Position numbers and translations under genes: made by a program | Shown here: positions 23,461 through 31,840 of the stretch, piece by piece | How positions within the stretch are numbered: position 1 is the stretch's first letter | How the letters are laid out: each line of letters starts with the position of its first letter | Notes under the pieces: model-generated | What the model saw: the letters and a program-made list of their open reading frames with translations, nothing else | Told to the model about the DNA's origin: nothing | Databases searched by the model: none | NCBI GenBank assembly: GCA_964547875.1 | Contig: CAZJPE010000003.1 | Location: 46,306 to 110,305, forward strand | Length of the DNA stretch: 64,000 nt | Reading direction: 5' to 3' | From: JAUSIK01 sp964547875 | GTDB lineage: Archaea > Nanobdellota > Nanobdellia > Pacearchaeales > GW2011-AR1

Positions 23461-23715
23461 TTATTTATGCTTTAGTGTTTTTTCTATGTTTTCAAGGTCT
23501 TTTTTTATTGCTTCCACTGCGTCTGAAACTGCTTTTTTAATTGACTTACTCGATTGGATTTTGAAGATTATTGGCTTTGTTGGATGCTCTTTTCTCCATG
23601 CAGCAAATTCTATTCCTTGAGCGTTTAAATAAACTCTTAGAACTTCTGCTACTGTCGGATTATCTAATTTTATTTCCAGATTGTTTTTATCTTGCTTCAC
23701 TATTTCAATATTCAT
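23461..23715 (-). CDS. rpoL: DNA-directed RNA polymerase subunit L (Rpo11)
   Basis: 84 residues. The N-terminal strand pair IEIVKQDKNNLEIKLDNPTV, the helix VAEVLRVYLNAQGIEFAAW, the strand KPIIFKIQSS and the long C-terminal helix form the small alpha-like domain of Rpo11, which pairs with Rpo3 in polymerase assembly. The usual T-L-x-N in the first helix is replaced by NPTVAEVLR. Monocistronic on the minus strand. Confidence 0.85.
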   Translation of the reverse strand: MNIEIVKQDKNNLEIKLDNPTVAEVLRVYLNAQGIEFAAWRKEHPTKPIIFKIQSSKSIKKAVSDAVEAIKKDLENIEKTLKHK

Positions 23716-23829
23716 TATAGAAGAGATTTTAGGGGGTTTTTAAAGGTTTCTTAGATCAAGGATCTTTATTTATTAGTTTATAATTATTGCCTTCGTAAAT
23801 AATTTGAAATACTTTTCTAGAGTGTTTGT

Positions 23830-24417
23830 TTATTCAATCGTCTCAATTTCTTTTCCGAGATTGGATTGAGGGGCTTCTTTCAGTGCTTTGGCTTTTCTAT
23901 ACTTAAATGGCTCAAATGGAACTGATTGCTTTTGCGTTTCCGATGATATTTGTTTTTCAGTTAAAAGAGAGCGGGCGGATTGCTCAAAATCTTTCCTGTC
24001 TTTTCTTAGATTTAGTTTTAGATAGTCTTGCAACTTGTTTATTATTACAAAATCGTCTTTCTGGAGAATGCCACTTTCTATTAATTTCAGGGCATATTCT
24101 GGCTCATTAATCTCTTCTGCGACTTTTCTTCTTGTTATTCCTAACTGCCTTCTTTTTTTCTTAATTTCCCAATGGAAGTTTTCCATTAATTCTGATATAA
24201 CTTGGCTTTTTTGCCTTATTGGTTTTCTGAAGTCGTCAAAGGATAAATATGGCTCTTCCTGCTTTTGTTTTTTCTGCATTGACTGCTTTTCTGTTCTCGG
24301 CTTTCTTAGAATTGTAAGGCCTTCTCTTTTTGCGTAGAGAGCGGGAACTCGCACTATTCTTCCCTCTTCTATTGCATCTACAAGGCCGTCATCTGTTTCA
24401 GAATACCAGGGTTGCAT
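23830..24417 (-). CDS. XRE/MBF1-type helix-turn-helix protein
   Basis: 195 residues. The N-terminal 40 residues (MQPWYSETDDGLVDAIEEGR and on) have no zinc ribbon. A Lys/Gln-rich linker leads to an XRE-like HTH at about 85-140 (WEIKKKRRQLGITRRKVAEE, then EPEYALKLIESGIL). A basic disordered tail ends the protein. The HTH resembles that of MBF1, but the missing zinc ribbon means it is either a divergent MBF1 or a separate DPANN regulator. Confidence 0.65.
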   Translation of the reverse strand: MQPWYSETDDGLVDAIEEGRIVRVPALYAKREGLTILRKPRTEKQSMQKKQKQEEPYLSFDDFRKPIRQKSQVISELMENFHWEIKKKRRQLGITRRKVAEEINEPEYALKLIESGILQKDDFVIINKLQDYLKLNLRKDRKDFEQSARSLLTEKQISSETQKQSVPFEPFKYRKAKALKEAPQSNLGKEIETIE

Positions 24418-24515
24418 GTTTTTAATTGTATTTTAGGGTTTTTATTGTTTATTGTTATTGAGAGAATTGATTTATGGTTAATTTAACCGAAACATTTAAA
24501 TAATAATTTACTCAT

Positions 24516-25082
24516 ATGAGTAATATGTTACTCAATAAGAATGAACTATTTATTTTGGGAGAATTTGCATCTGATTATCATAGAAGAATCTATGGCCGAG
24601 AGGCTGCTAAAAAATTAAAACTAAACCAAAAGACTGTTTCTAACATATTAAAGAAGTTAGAAAAAGAGAACATTGTAAAATTTTCTTTTGAAGGTAGAAA
24701 CAAATATTATTTTCTTAATGAATTTAATTCGTACATTAAAGAAATAATTAAGGCTATTGAGATTTCTCGGAAAGTAAAATTTTTAAGCGAGCATAGTAAA
24801 ATAGAGGGTCTTTTTGAAAGACTTGAGCAAAGAACAAAAGGGATATTAGTTATATTTGGCAGTTATGCAAAGAATTCTGCTACTGAAAAGTCTGATTTAG
24901 ATATTTTTATTTTAGGGAGCATATTGGATGTTAAGGAATTAGAAGAATTATATAAAGTAAAGATTAATGTCGTTCAATTAAAAAGAGCAAAATTTGATAA
25001 AAATGATCATCTTATTAAGGAAGTAATAAAAAATCATATTATTCTAAAGGGAGTTGAAGAATTTGTTGAATTAGTATGGTAA
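24516..25082 (+). CDS. HTH-fused MNT nucleotidyltransferase (antitoxin partner)
   Basis: Residues 1-75 form a winged helix (GREAAKKLKLNQKTVSNILK); residues 100-170 form a minimal nucleotidyltransferase with GSYAKNSATEKSDLDIF, the G-S and D-x-D catalytic set. In HEPN/MNT modules such proteins AMPylate and silence the HEPN RNase. The HTH suggests autoregulation. Stop overlaps the start of the HEPN frame by 7 bases. The HEPN partner is broken, so this is now an orphan. Confidence 0.8.
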   Translation: MSNMLLNKNELFILGEFASDYHRRIYGREAAKKLKLNQKTVSNILKKLEKENIVKFSFEGRNKYYFLNEFNSYIKEIIKAIEISRKVKFLSEHSKIEGLFERLEQRTKGILVIFGSYAKNSATEKSDLDIFILGSILDVKELEELYKVKINVVQLKRAKFDKNDHLIKEVIKNHIILKGVEEFVELVW

Positions 25083-25539
25083 ATATTAAATGGTGTTGTA
25101 AACAGAAAGACGGAATAAAAATAATTGAGCCAAATAACAATCTTGCTTAAGGCTATTTGAAAATGGCTGAAGAAGCTTTAGGAACAATGAATAGAGAAAG
25201 AAATTCTATCTCGGCTTGTTATTATTCCATGTATTATTCTTTATATGCAATCTTGATGAAGTTAGGAATTAAATGTGAGATTCATAGCTGCACATTAGAA
25301 TTCATGAAGTTTAGTTTAAGTCAATATTATTTAGAAGACGAGATAGATATAATAACAAATCTTTCAATTTAAGAATAATAAGCCAATATTATGCAGACAA
25401 GGCCATTGATAAGGCAGAAGCCGATTTAATTATGAATAAAGCTCAATTGTTTTTTAATAAATCCAGAGAGATTATATCTAAGTTGAACGAAAATGATATC
25501 GGGATAATAAGAAATAAAATTAGAGAAATTATTAAATAG
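25076..25539 (+). pseudogene. Broken HEPN toxin partner of the MNT gene
   Basis: From the overlapping ATG at 25076, 24 codons are followed by TAA (25148-25150), then the same frame resumes with GYLKMAEEALGTMNRERNSI and the HEPN helix YYSMYYSLYAILMKLG. A one-base shift near 25365-25370 is needed to continue into ISQYYADKAIDKAEADL and a final helix, ending at 25539. One nonsense change plus one frameshift in a 150-residue gene indicates decay, though an assembly error could explain one of them. Intact HEPN proteins of this type are RNase toxins. Confidence 0.75.
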
Positions 25540-25571
25540 TATTTGGGGTTTTTATTGTTTTGCAGGATTAT

Positions 25572-26243
25572 TTATTTCCTTAGATAAAAATCTATTTCTT
25601 CTTCTGTATGAAAGCCTTCTAGGACTGTTTTTTCGTTTATTATTATTGATGGAAAATAAGTTATGTTATAGATTCTGTTTTGTAGATCAACAGCTCCAAG
25701 ATTCATGTCTCCAGCAATCGGTATTAGTATAATTTTGTTACCTTTAGTTTCTTTTACTGATCTTAGGACATTAGAGAGTATTTTTTGTTCAGAAACTTTT
25801 GCATTATCTTTTGGGTCGTGGGCGAACATATAAACTACAGTGTCAAAAGGATTATTGCATTTTTCTTTCAAAAGAATAGTATTTAACCACAACTCTGTTT
25901 TTAGCAAAGCGTGCCGCCTTTTTTCTCTTATTATGTCTTCTGTTACCTGATTTGCTTCTTCTGCTCTTTCTATTTCTAAACCAGTATTATAGAGATCATC
26001 TGCAAAAATGAAATTCTGCTCTATCGCTTCTTTACATGAGCTTTGGTCCATTATCTGATAATAATAGTTTTGTAATTTTAAGTCTAATGCCTCTATTTCA
26101 TAATTTTTATAGGATTCTGTAATTTTGTTTGTTCTGAAATTTTCAAAGTAAAATCCCCAGGAAAAACCAATCATTAATATGAATAAAGTTATTATTAGCG
26201 ACTCTATAAATATTTTCGGTTTTTCGCTCATTTTGTATACCAT
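25572..26243 (-). CDS. Membrane-anchored thioredoxin-fold-like protein
   Basis: One N-terminal membrane helix (about 14-34), a helical extracellular middle (about 40-125) with two Cys, then a region with a predicted thioredoxin-like ending: YFPSIIINEKTVLEGFHTEEEIDFYL resembles the cis-Pro strand and last helix of the fold (split here as YFPSIIINEKTVLEGFHTEE). No CxxC redox pair is visible at the usual site. The gene overlaps the GT2 glycosyltransferase by 16 bases and is its downstream operon partner. Start could be M1 or M5. Confidence 0.55.
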   Translation of the reverse strand: MVYKMSEKPKIFIESLIITLFILMIGFSWGFYFENFRTNKITESYKNYEIEALDLKLQNYYYQIMDQSSCKEAIEQNFIFADDLYNTGLEIERAEEANQVTEDIIREKRRHALLKTELWLNTILLKEKCNNPFDTVVYMFAHDPKDNAKVSEQKILSNVLRSVKETKGNKIILIPIAGDMNLGAVDLQNRIYNITYFPSIIINEKTVLEGFHTEEEIDFYLRK

Positions 26244-27454
26244 CTTAAGTCTCCTTTAAGGATTTTATATATCGCTATTAAAAGCGGGATAACATATAAT
26301 GTTCTATAAAAAATTGAGTAAGAGAGTATCTTTAAAATACTTTTGCTGCCTGTTTGCGAATTCTTAAATCCAATTTTATAGTAAATTATTGCAAGAATGA
26401 AAAAAATTATTCCTAAGGTAAGAAGCAGAGTCATACTTATTCTAAATTCAATGTAACGCCAATAATCATATCCTTGAAATGCGTAAAAAATAGAGTAGAC
26501 ATAGTAATTGCCTTTTATCCATAAGAATCTTGCGAAAAGGAGGAAACCTATTATAGCCAAAGCGAAAGATGATGTAACATAGGGGATAACAAAATAACCG
26601 AACGCCCCTTTTTTGAACATTGCGCGCCAATATTTTCTTACTGTTTGCAGCCCTCCAAGATTCCATCTGACTCTTTGTTTTACCCATGTGTTTAGATTTT
26701 CCGGGATTGTTGTATATACTATTGCGTTGTAAGACATTCTTGTTTGATAATTCTCACTTAACATATGCCAAGTTATTTCTATATCTTCTGTTAGATTTTT
26801 TGTGTCAAATCCGCCTATTTTTTTAGCAACAGATTTTCTATAAATGCTTAGCGGACCATTAGTAACGTAAACTGAATCTACAAAATCTAGGAGTTTGCGA
26901 GTCCATGCAATAATTGAATAATCTAAGACCTGAAATTTTCCCAGCCAGTTATTTTTATTTTTTACTAAGACTCGCGAGGTTACTGCCGCAACATCTTCGT
27001 TATCGAAATGACCTATCATCCTTAATAGAGAGTTCTTTTCTGGATATGAATCTGCATCTGTTACTGCTATTAATTCTCCTTTTGCTATCTTCATGGCTTG
27101 ATTCAATGAATCTGCCTTGCCTGAATTTTTTTTGTTGAGAACTTTAATTTGGCTGTATTTTTTTGAGAATTTTTCTGCGATTTGCAATGTTCTATCATTG
27201 CTACCGTCATTTATTATTATTATTTCTTTTTTTCCTTTCGGATAGTTTAGATTTAAGAGCGCATTAACTGTATTTTCTATGCTGTCTTCTTCATTATAGG
27301 CAGGAACAAGAAACGATATAGAATAGTATCTTTTTGGTTTTGGACTGGTGAATAAATATTTTTTGTTTTTTTGATGTAGGAGAATGAATATAACTATGAA
27401 AAAGATACCGAAGAAAAATAAGACTATGTATAAGCTAGTTATAAAATCAGCCAT
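26228..27454 (-). CDS. Membrane glycosyltransferase, GT2 (PgaC/hyaluronan synthase-like)
   Basis: 408 residues. N-terminal helix, GT-A domain with FLVPAYNEEDS, INDGSNDRT, the DADS metal site and TEDIE, then QRVRW (Q-x-x-R-W), which marks processive synthases, followed by three C-terminal membrane helices. It probably makes an N-acetylhexosamine-type surface polysaccharide or glycolipid. It lies 2 bases from scpB and overlaps the thioredoxin-like gene, giving a three-gene run. Confidence 0.88.
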   Translation of the reverse strand: MADFITSLYIVLFFFGIFFIVIFILLHQKNKKYLFTSPKPKRYYSISFLVPAYNEEDSIENTVNALLNLNYPKGKKEIIIINDGSNDRTLQIAEKFSKKYSQIKVLNKKNSGKADSLNQAMKIAKGELIAVTDADSYPEKNSLLRMIGHFDNEDVAAVTSRVLVKNKNNWLGKFQVLDYSIIAWTRKLLDFVDSVYVTNGPLSIYRKSVAKKIGGFDTKNLTEDIEITWHMLSENYQTRMSYNAIVYTTIPENLNTWVKQRVRWNLGGLQTVRKYWRAMFKKGAFGYFVIPYVTSSFALAIIGFLLFARFLWIKGNYYVYSIFYAFQGYDYWRYIEFRISMTLLLTLGIIFFILAIIYYKIGFKNSQTGSKSILKILSYSIFYRTLYVIPLLIAIYKILKGDLRWYTK

Positions 27455-27455
27455 T

Positions 27456-27977
27456 TTAATCTGAACTTTGCATTTCGTTGTTTTTGTTTACTTGGAAATA
27501 ATCGTGGAAATTGTCTGTTATAGTTAACTCGGCTGTGTGGCCTTGCTTTTTTTTGTGGATTAGGCCTAATTCATTGAATTTTTTTACATGCTCATAAGCT
27601 TTGTTGCCCCTTATTTTTATTATTACGGACTGCTTTATTGGCTGCTTGTACGCTATAATTGCGAGAGTCTCTTGCTCGGCTTTTGAAAATTCTGAAGAGC
27701 CTGTTGCTAATTTATTTACTATGTTCGTATATTCCTGCGCAACATCCATTTTCCATAAATTGTCTTTTTGCGTTATTTCAATTGCTGAATCCTTGTATTT
27801 GTCTTTCAAGTCAGATAGCAGTTTTTTTAATAAGATTGGATTAATGTCTGTCAATGTGATTAGTTCTTGAATTGAAAGAAATCGGCCTGCTATGAATAAA
27901 GCGGCTTCTACTTTTTTCGTATTTTCTATTTCTCTTGCTTCGTCAATTTCTTCGAGTGTTTTTTCTCTTATTTCCAT
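27456..27977 (-). CDS. scpB: Segregation and condensation protein ScpB
   Basis: 173 residues with two winged helices: VEAALFIAGRFLSIQELITL at the start and SKAEQETLAIIAYKQPIKQS in the second, followed by VKKFNELGLI and the usual polar tail. ScpB binds ScpA kleisin and SMC in chromosome organisation. ScpA and SMC are not in this window. Confidence 0.93.
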   Translation of the reverse strand: MEIREKTLEEIDEAREIENTKKVEAALFIAGRFLSIQELITLTDINPILLKKLLSDLKDKYKDSAIEITQKDNLWKMDVAQEYTNIVNKLATGSSEFSKAEQETLAIIAYKQPIKQSVIIKIRGNKAYEHVKKFNELGLIHKKKQGHTAELTITDNFHDYFQVNKNNEMQSSD

Positions 27978-28201
27978 GTTTAAAGTATTCTACCTATAAT
28001 AATAAATATAACAGGGTTTAAAAGATTTCTAGCTTTTCTTATTAGACTATTTATAGCAGAAACAAATTATTTGAACGGCTTTTTGCTCTTCTGTTAATAG
28101 CTAAAGACAAACTGATAAATTATTTCGGTCTTTTGTTTTGGCTTTAATTTATTAGTGTATTTTTAATTATATTTGGTTTTAGGAAATTTTTTAATCTATA
28201 T

Positions 28202-29017
28202 TTACAGAATAGCTATCAACAAACCTTCTATTATTGCCGCTATTAGCAAGAGGGGGATTATTAATAACGAGAATAATTTTATTGAATTGGCTATATTTTT
28301 TTTTAGAGAGACAACTTGTATTTTCCTAAGTTTTTTGTCTTTTACTGATGTAAATAGTATAAAGATTATGAATGTAAATGCGAAATAGAATATTATTGTA
28401 GACAATACTAAAAAAGGCGTTAAAAGGTTTTTTGGAATGGTCGATAGTGCTTTATTTTTTTCTATATCAGAGGTCAGGGTTGTGCTTGCTGTTAGTATTG
28501 ACAAGAATAGGGCTATGAAAAAAGGCAGAGAAAATAAGAGTTTATTCCTTTTTTTATAATAATTGAAATAATTTAATAATGGCGCAAAGCCGAGCTTTAT
28601 ACCCAAGCCGAGGGATATAAAAACCGCTGGAAGCTCAAAAATCCCGTGAGGAAGAAGACGCCAGATCTCTGCAATGCCTGCTATTTGCACTGTTCTTTCC
28701 ATAACATAGCCAAGAATAATGCCATTAGAGATTGTTGTAATTAATGGCATTATTCCAAGAAATATGCCTAATAATATTCCTATGAAGGATGTAATGGTAT
28801 TATTAATGAATATGTAGATGATAAGCTGTAAAGTATTTAGGTTTTCTGTTTTGTCTATTATATCTTCAAGAATAGGATTTATCAAATCTTTTAGATTGTC
28901 TGCATTTATAACGCCAATTATGATAGAGAGCATAAAGAGAGATACGATAAATAATACATATGCTTGTGAATCTTTGAGATAACTTATCCTTTCTGTTTTT
29001 TGCTTTCTGCTTTTCAT
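28202..29017 (-). CDS. SpoIIM/DUF95 family membrane protein
   Basis: About six membrane helices. The family motif LLPHGIFELPAVF near residue 125 and preceding NGIILGYVMERT fit the stage II sporulation protein M / DUF95 family. Members in archaea have unknown function and have been linked to membrane remodelling only by analogy. It is 31 bases downstream of rhomboid, same strand. No gene was seen in the 224 bases between this gene and scpB. Confidence 0.88.
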   Translation of the reverse strand: MKSRKQKTERISYLKDSQAYVLFIVSLFMLSIIIGVINADNLKDLINPILEDIIDKTENLNTLQLIIYIFINNTITSFIGILLGIFLGIMPLITTISNGIILGYVMERTVQIAGIAEIWRLLPHGIFELPAVFISLGLGIKLGFAPLLNYFNYYKKRNKLLFSLPFFIALFLSILTASTTLTSDIEKNKALSTIPKNLLTPFLVLSTIIFYFAFTFIIFILFTSVKDKKLRKIQVVSLKKNIANSIKLFSLLIIPLLLIAAIIEGLLIAIL

Positions 29018-29048
29018 TTTTTGTAAATGTATTATTTATTTTCCTGAA

Positions 29049-29732
29049 TTATCTGAACATTCTTCGGAGCATTAAAACCTTTTTTTTGTATTTTGTTCTT
29101 AGATAAAAGCCATAGACTAGGCCCGCGATAAAGCCGCCGAAATGAGCAGTATTACCTATTGGGAAATTTCCTGCTATTGTCGCTAGCCATGTTATTAGCA
29201 ATACAAGGGGCACCATTATGTAAGCTGGGAGAGAGAAGAACGGAAGAAATATAATCATGAATCTTATTCTTGGCAAGAGCATGACAAATAGGCCTGCAAT
29301 TGCAAAGATTGCGCCTGACGCTCCAACCATGTAAACATCTGGAGAGCCAAAGATTCTTGCTCCTATTGGAGTGTTGCCATATAAAAAGGGGAAGAGCACT
29401 GCTAATATGGCTGCAAAAATGCCTGAAAGAATGTAAAACCATAGGAATCTTTTTCTTCCTATTATCTTTTCACTTAGAGAGCCTAAAGAAAATAAGACAA
29501 ACATATTTATGAACAAATGGAATATACTGCCATGAATAAATATATGAGTGAGGAGAGTCCAAACATATTTTCCTTGCATTATATTTGAGGGTTTTAAGGC
29601 TAGATAGTCAATTCCTTTAGGAAATGTGAAGATTATAAATGCAAATAATGAAATTATTATGGTTATTAAGATAAGCCATCCTACAATTGACAGATTTGAA
29701 AACCAGTTTTTGCGGTATTGATTATATCTCAT
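29049..29732 (-). CDS. Rhomboid family intramembrane serine protease
   Basis: 227 residues with six membrane helices, the catalytic GASGAIFAI motif (Ser near residue 141) and the catalytic His in NTAHFGGFIAG. HxxxN in the second helix (HLFINMFVLF) is also present, so the protease is probably active. It cleaves membrane proteins within the bilayer; candidate substrates include the many single-pass envelope proteins here. It overlaps TFE by 11 bases. Confidence 0.93.
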   Translation of the reverse strand: MRYNQYRKNWFSNLSIVGWLILITIIISLFAFIIFTFPKGIDYLALKPSNIMQGKYVWTLLTHIFIHGSIFHLFINMFVLFSLGSLSEKIIGRKRFLWFYILSGIFAAILAVLFPFLYGNTPIGARIFGSPDVYMVGASGAIFAIAGLFVMLLPRIRFMIIFLPFFSLPAYIMVPLVLLITWLATIAGNFPIGNTAHFGGFIAGLVYGFYLRTKYKKKVLMLRRMFR

Positions 29733-30405
29733 TATCTTCTCTTTTTGATTTTTTCTTTCTTTCTTTTTTTGAAAGTTTCAATTTTTCTTTTAATTTTTTC
29801 AATCTTCTTATTTTTCTTTCTTTCTCTTTTTTCTTTATTTCTAGAGCCATCTTCTTTACCTTTTCTTTATTCCTTTTCTTTTCTATTTCCTCAAGTTCTT
29901 TAGACAATTCTTCAATTAGAATTTTTAGTTTTAATATGTTTATTTCTATGCGCTCAACCAGCTCTTTATTATCTTTGAGTTCTAGAACTTCGCCTGTTTC
30001 AGGGCAGATAAAGTTGTGTTCAAGGGCTTCTTCTTCAGTATACTCGAGCTCTGAGCCAGGGCTATAGTAGAACCTTTCACTTTTTCTTTTCTGCAATTCT
30101 GCATTGAGATTTTCTATCTTATTAGCTATTTGCTCTTTGAGCAAGCCTAATGACCTTTTTATGTCAAGGGTCCAGAAATAAATATACCATCCTCCTTTTT
30201 TCCTATCTTTTTTCCTGATAAAATGAATCAGGCCTTTGTCTGACAATTTGTACAATAAGTTGCGCGTTTGATTTATAGTAAGATTTAATTTTTTTGAGAT
30301 GACGAATTCATTGATATTTTTTTTCTTGTATAATATTTCGACTATTTTTTCGCCGTCTTTTCCTACTATTCCAGAAACGATTTCTTTAATAAGATCAAGT
30401 TGCAT
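29722..30405 (-). CDS. tfe: Transcription factor TFE (TFIIE alpha) with a degenerate zinc ribbon
   Basis: Winged helix at residues about 1-80 (NEFVISKKLNLTINQTRNLL and a KGLIHFIRKKD wing), a helical linker, then the region where TFE carries a four-Cys zinc ribbon. Here it reads FYYSPGSE...HNFICPETGEVL with only one Cys, so the zinc site is lost. A long basic coiled-coil tail (KKEKERKIRRLKKLKEKLKL) is attached. TFE helps promoter opening with TFB and TBP. Confidence 0.87.
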   Translation of the reverse strand: MQLDLIKEIVSGIVGKDGEKIVEILYKKKNINEFVISKKLNLTINQTRNLLYKLSDKGLIHFIRKKDRKKGGWYIYFWTLDIKRSLGLLKEQIANKIENLNAELQKRKSERFYYSPGSELEYTEEEALEHNFICPETGEVLELKDNKELVERIEINILKLKILIEELSKELEEIEKKRNKEKVKKMALEIKKKEKERKIRRLKKLKEKLKLSKKERKKKSKREDNEI

Positions 30406-30505
30406 ATTTCATTTATAGAAAGTTATATTTTAAAGCTTCGCCTGTTTGTGTTACTATTTTATAATTGATGTAAATCTATATAAATTATTTTTTTAGTTTA
30501 TATAT

Positions 30506-31123
30506 ATGTTTTGGGGTAAAAAGAGTGATAAAAAGTCTCTTCCTGACCTGCCTCCGTATCAAAGGCCGGCGCCTCTGCCTAGAATTGAAGAAGAGAGTTT
30601 AGATGATTATTCGGAGAAGCAGGAGCTTCCTTCTTTTCCAGACTCTTTAAGTGACAAGGGATTTTCACAGGCAGCTATCAAAGACGCTGTTATTGATCAT
30701 GACGATGAAGTGAGTTTGCCTAATGTTGGAGAGAATTTTCCTAGTTCTGGGGAGAGTCGGATGAAGACAATGGAAATGGAGGAATGGACTCCTTCTATAC
30801 AGCATAATATGCCTGAACCTCCTTCTTCTATTGGACGGAGCGGAAGCACGAGGCTTGGTGAGTCTGCCGAGGGTTATGGGCGTTTCAAAGAAGAGGCGAG
30901 AAAGAATGCTGATATTTTTGTAAAATTGGATAAATTTTATTCTGCAAGGAAGGCATTGATAGATGCGCAGCAGAAAATGGAAGACATTAATGAGCTTTTG
31001 AGGAGGATAAGAGAAATGAAAATGAGAGAGGAGCAGGAACTTGGCTCTTGGGAAAAAGAAATGATGGGCATTAAATCGCGCTTGAATGATATTACTGTGA
31101 ATTTGTTTGAGAAGATTGATTGA
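30506..31123 (+). CDS. Unknown protein with disordered N half and coiled-coil C half
   Basis: 205 residues. Residues 1-125 are Pro/Ser/Glu-rich with many PP and PS motifs and no fold; residues 126-205 form a coiled coil (ARKALIDAQQKMEDINELLR, then RIREMKMREEQELGSW). The extreme start MFWGKKSDKK is basic and could contact membrane or nucleic acid. TATA-like TATATAAATTATT lies 30 bases upstream. No family recognised. A second coiled-coil gene follows after 250 bases. Confidence 0.6.
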   Translation: MFWGKKSDKKSLPDLPPYQRPAPLPRIEEESLDDYSEKQELPSFPDSLSDKGFSQAAIKDAVIDHDDEVSLPNVGENFPSSGESRMKTMEMEEWTPSIQHNMPEPPSSIGRSGSTRLGESAEGYGRFKEEARKNADIFVKLDKFYSARKALIDAQQKMEDINELLRRIREMKMREEQELGSWEKEMMGIKSRLNDITVNLFEKID

Positions 31124-31270
31124 ATTTTGATATGAAATATATAAGCGATTTGAAAGGATTTGTGTAGATAATAATAGAAATGAAATAGTGCTAAGACTTT
31201 TTGGATTAGCTGGATTTACATTAATTTTATAAAGATGTTTTGCTTGTTTTATTTGTTTAAAGAGGCGAGA

Positions 31271-31345
31271 ATGAAAAGATTTAGAAAACCTCAAGGAACA
31301 AAGTTCCTTGATGGACATCAAGAATATCTTGGGGTCTTTAAGTAA
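31271..31345 (+). CDS. Possible 24-aa peptide containing a perfect hairpin
   Basis: ATG at 31271, preceded by GAGGCGAG as a possible ribosome site and by ATTTTATAAAG about 40 bases upstream, opens 24 codons (MKRFRKPQGTKFLDGHQEYL then GVFK). The frame contains the 9-bp hairpin at 31291-31311. It may equally be part of a small structured RNA. The remainder of 31124-31372 shows nothing I can support. Confidence 0.25.
   Translation: MKRFRKPQGTKFLDGHQEYLGVFK
31291..31311. repeat. Perfect 9-bp hairpin TCAAGGAAC-AAA-GTTCCTTGA
   Basis: Nine-base arms with a 3-nt loop, followed at once by a second smaller pairing CTTGAT...ATCAAG. Located 62 bases before the start of the 111-aa coiled-coil gene. It could be a terminator-like or regulatory RNA structure; it is similar in layout to the palindrome near the tRNA genes. 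Confidence 0.5.
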
Positions 31346-31372
31346 AGTAAGGCTAACCAGAGGTTAAAATAA

Positions 31373-31708
31373 ATGACAGAGTATGTTAGATTTTCAGGGC
31401 TTGAGTCGAAATACGGACAAAAGAATTTGCTATATGGAGAGTTGGGACTTTTGAATGTTGTCAGGAGGGTTAAGGAATTTCATAAATTGAGACAAGAAGA
31501 GATTGTTTTGAGATTGACTTTGAAGAAGAAGATTGAAGAGTTTCTGGATAATTTGCAATTGCTGGATAGGCTATTACCGCAGGATAAGCTGCCTGGTTTG
31601 GATAGGAAGAAGAGAGAGGAGGAGCTTATGGAGATGAAGGGAGAGTTGAGCTTGGAGCAGGAGATTGAAGTTATAAGGAGAAGACTGGAGAAATTGCAGA
31701 ATAGCTGA
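31373..31708 (+). CDS. Unknown helical/coiled-coil protein, 111 aa
   Basis: A charged, Leu-rich protein of 111 residues with predicted helices over most of its length (KKKIEEFLDNLQLLDRLLPQ and EIEVIRRRLEKL). No signal peptide, membrane helix or motif. It is convergent with the 449-aa membrane protein. The 132 bases between them contain a short minus-strand frame I could not assign. Confidence 0.55.
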   Translation: MTEYVRFSGLESKYGQKNLLYGELGLLNVVRRVKEFHKLRQEEIVLRLTLKKKIEEFLDNLQLLDRLLPQDKLPGLDRKKREEELMEMKGELSLEQEIEVIRRRLEKLQNS

Positions 31709-31840
31709 TTTTCCTTTTTTGCTTGATAATCAGTTCCCCCTTCTAGAATCCTAAGAAGTTCTATCACCTTCTTTTTAGTTAGTTTCACATAACGATTTAT
31801 TTTATCATTGTGAACTAATTTTCTAATAACGCAGAGAATA

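Noticed and set aside
30665..31321. 218-codon minus-strand frame
   Set aside because: Antisense to the disordered/coiled-coil gene, whose plus-strand reading has a promoter and sensible composition.
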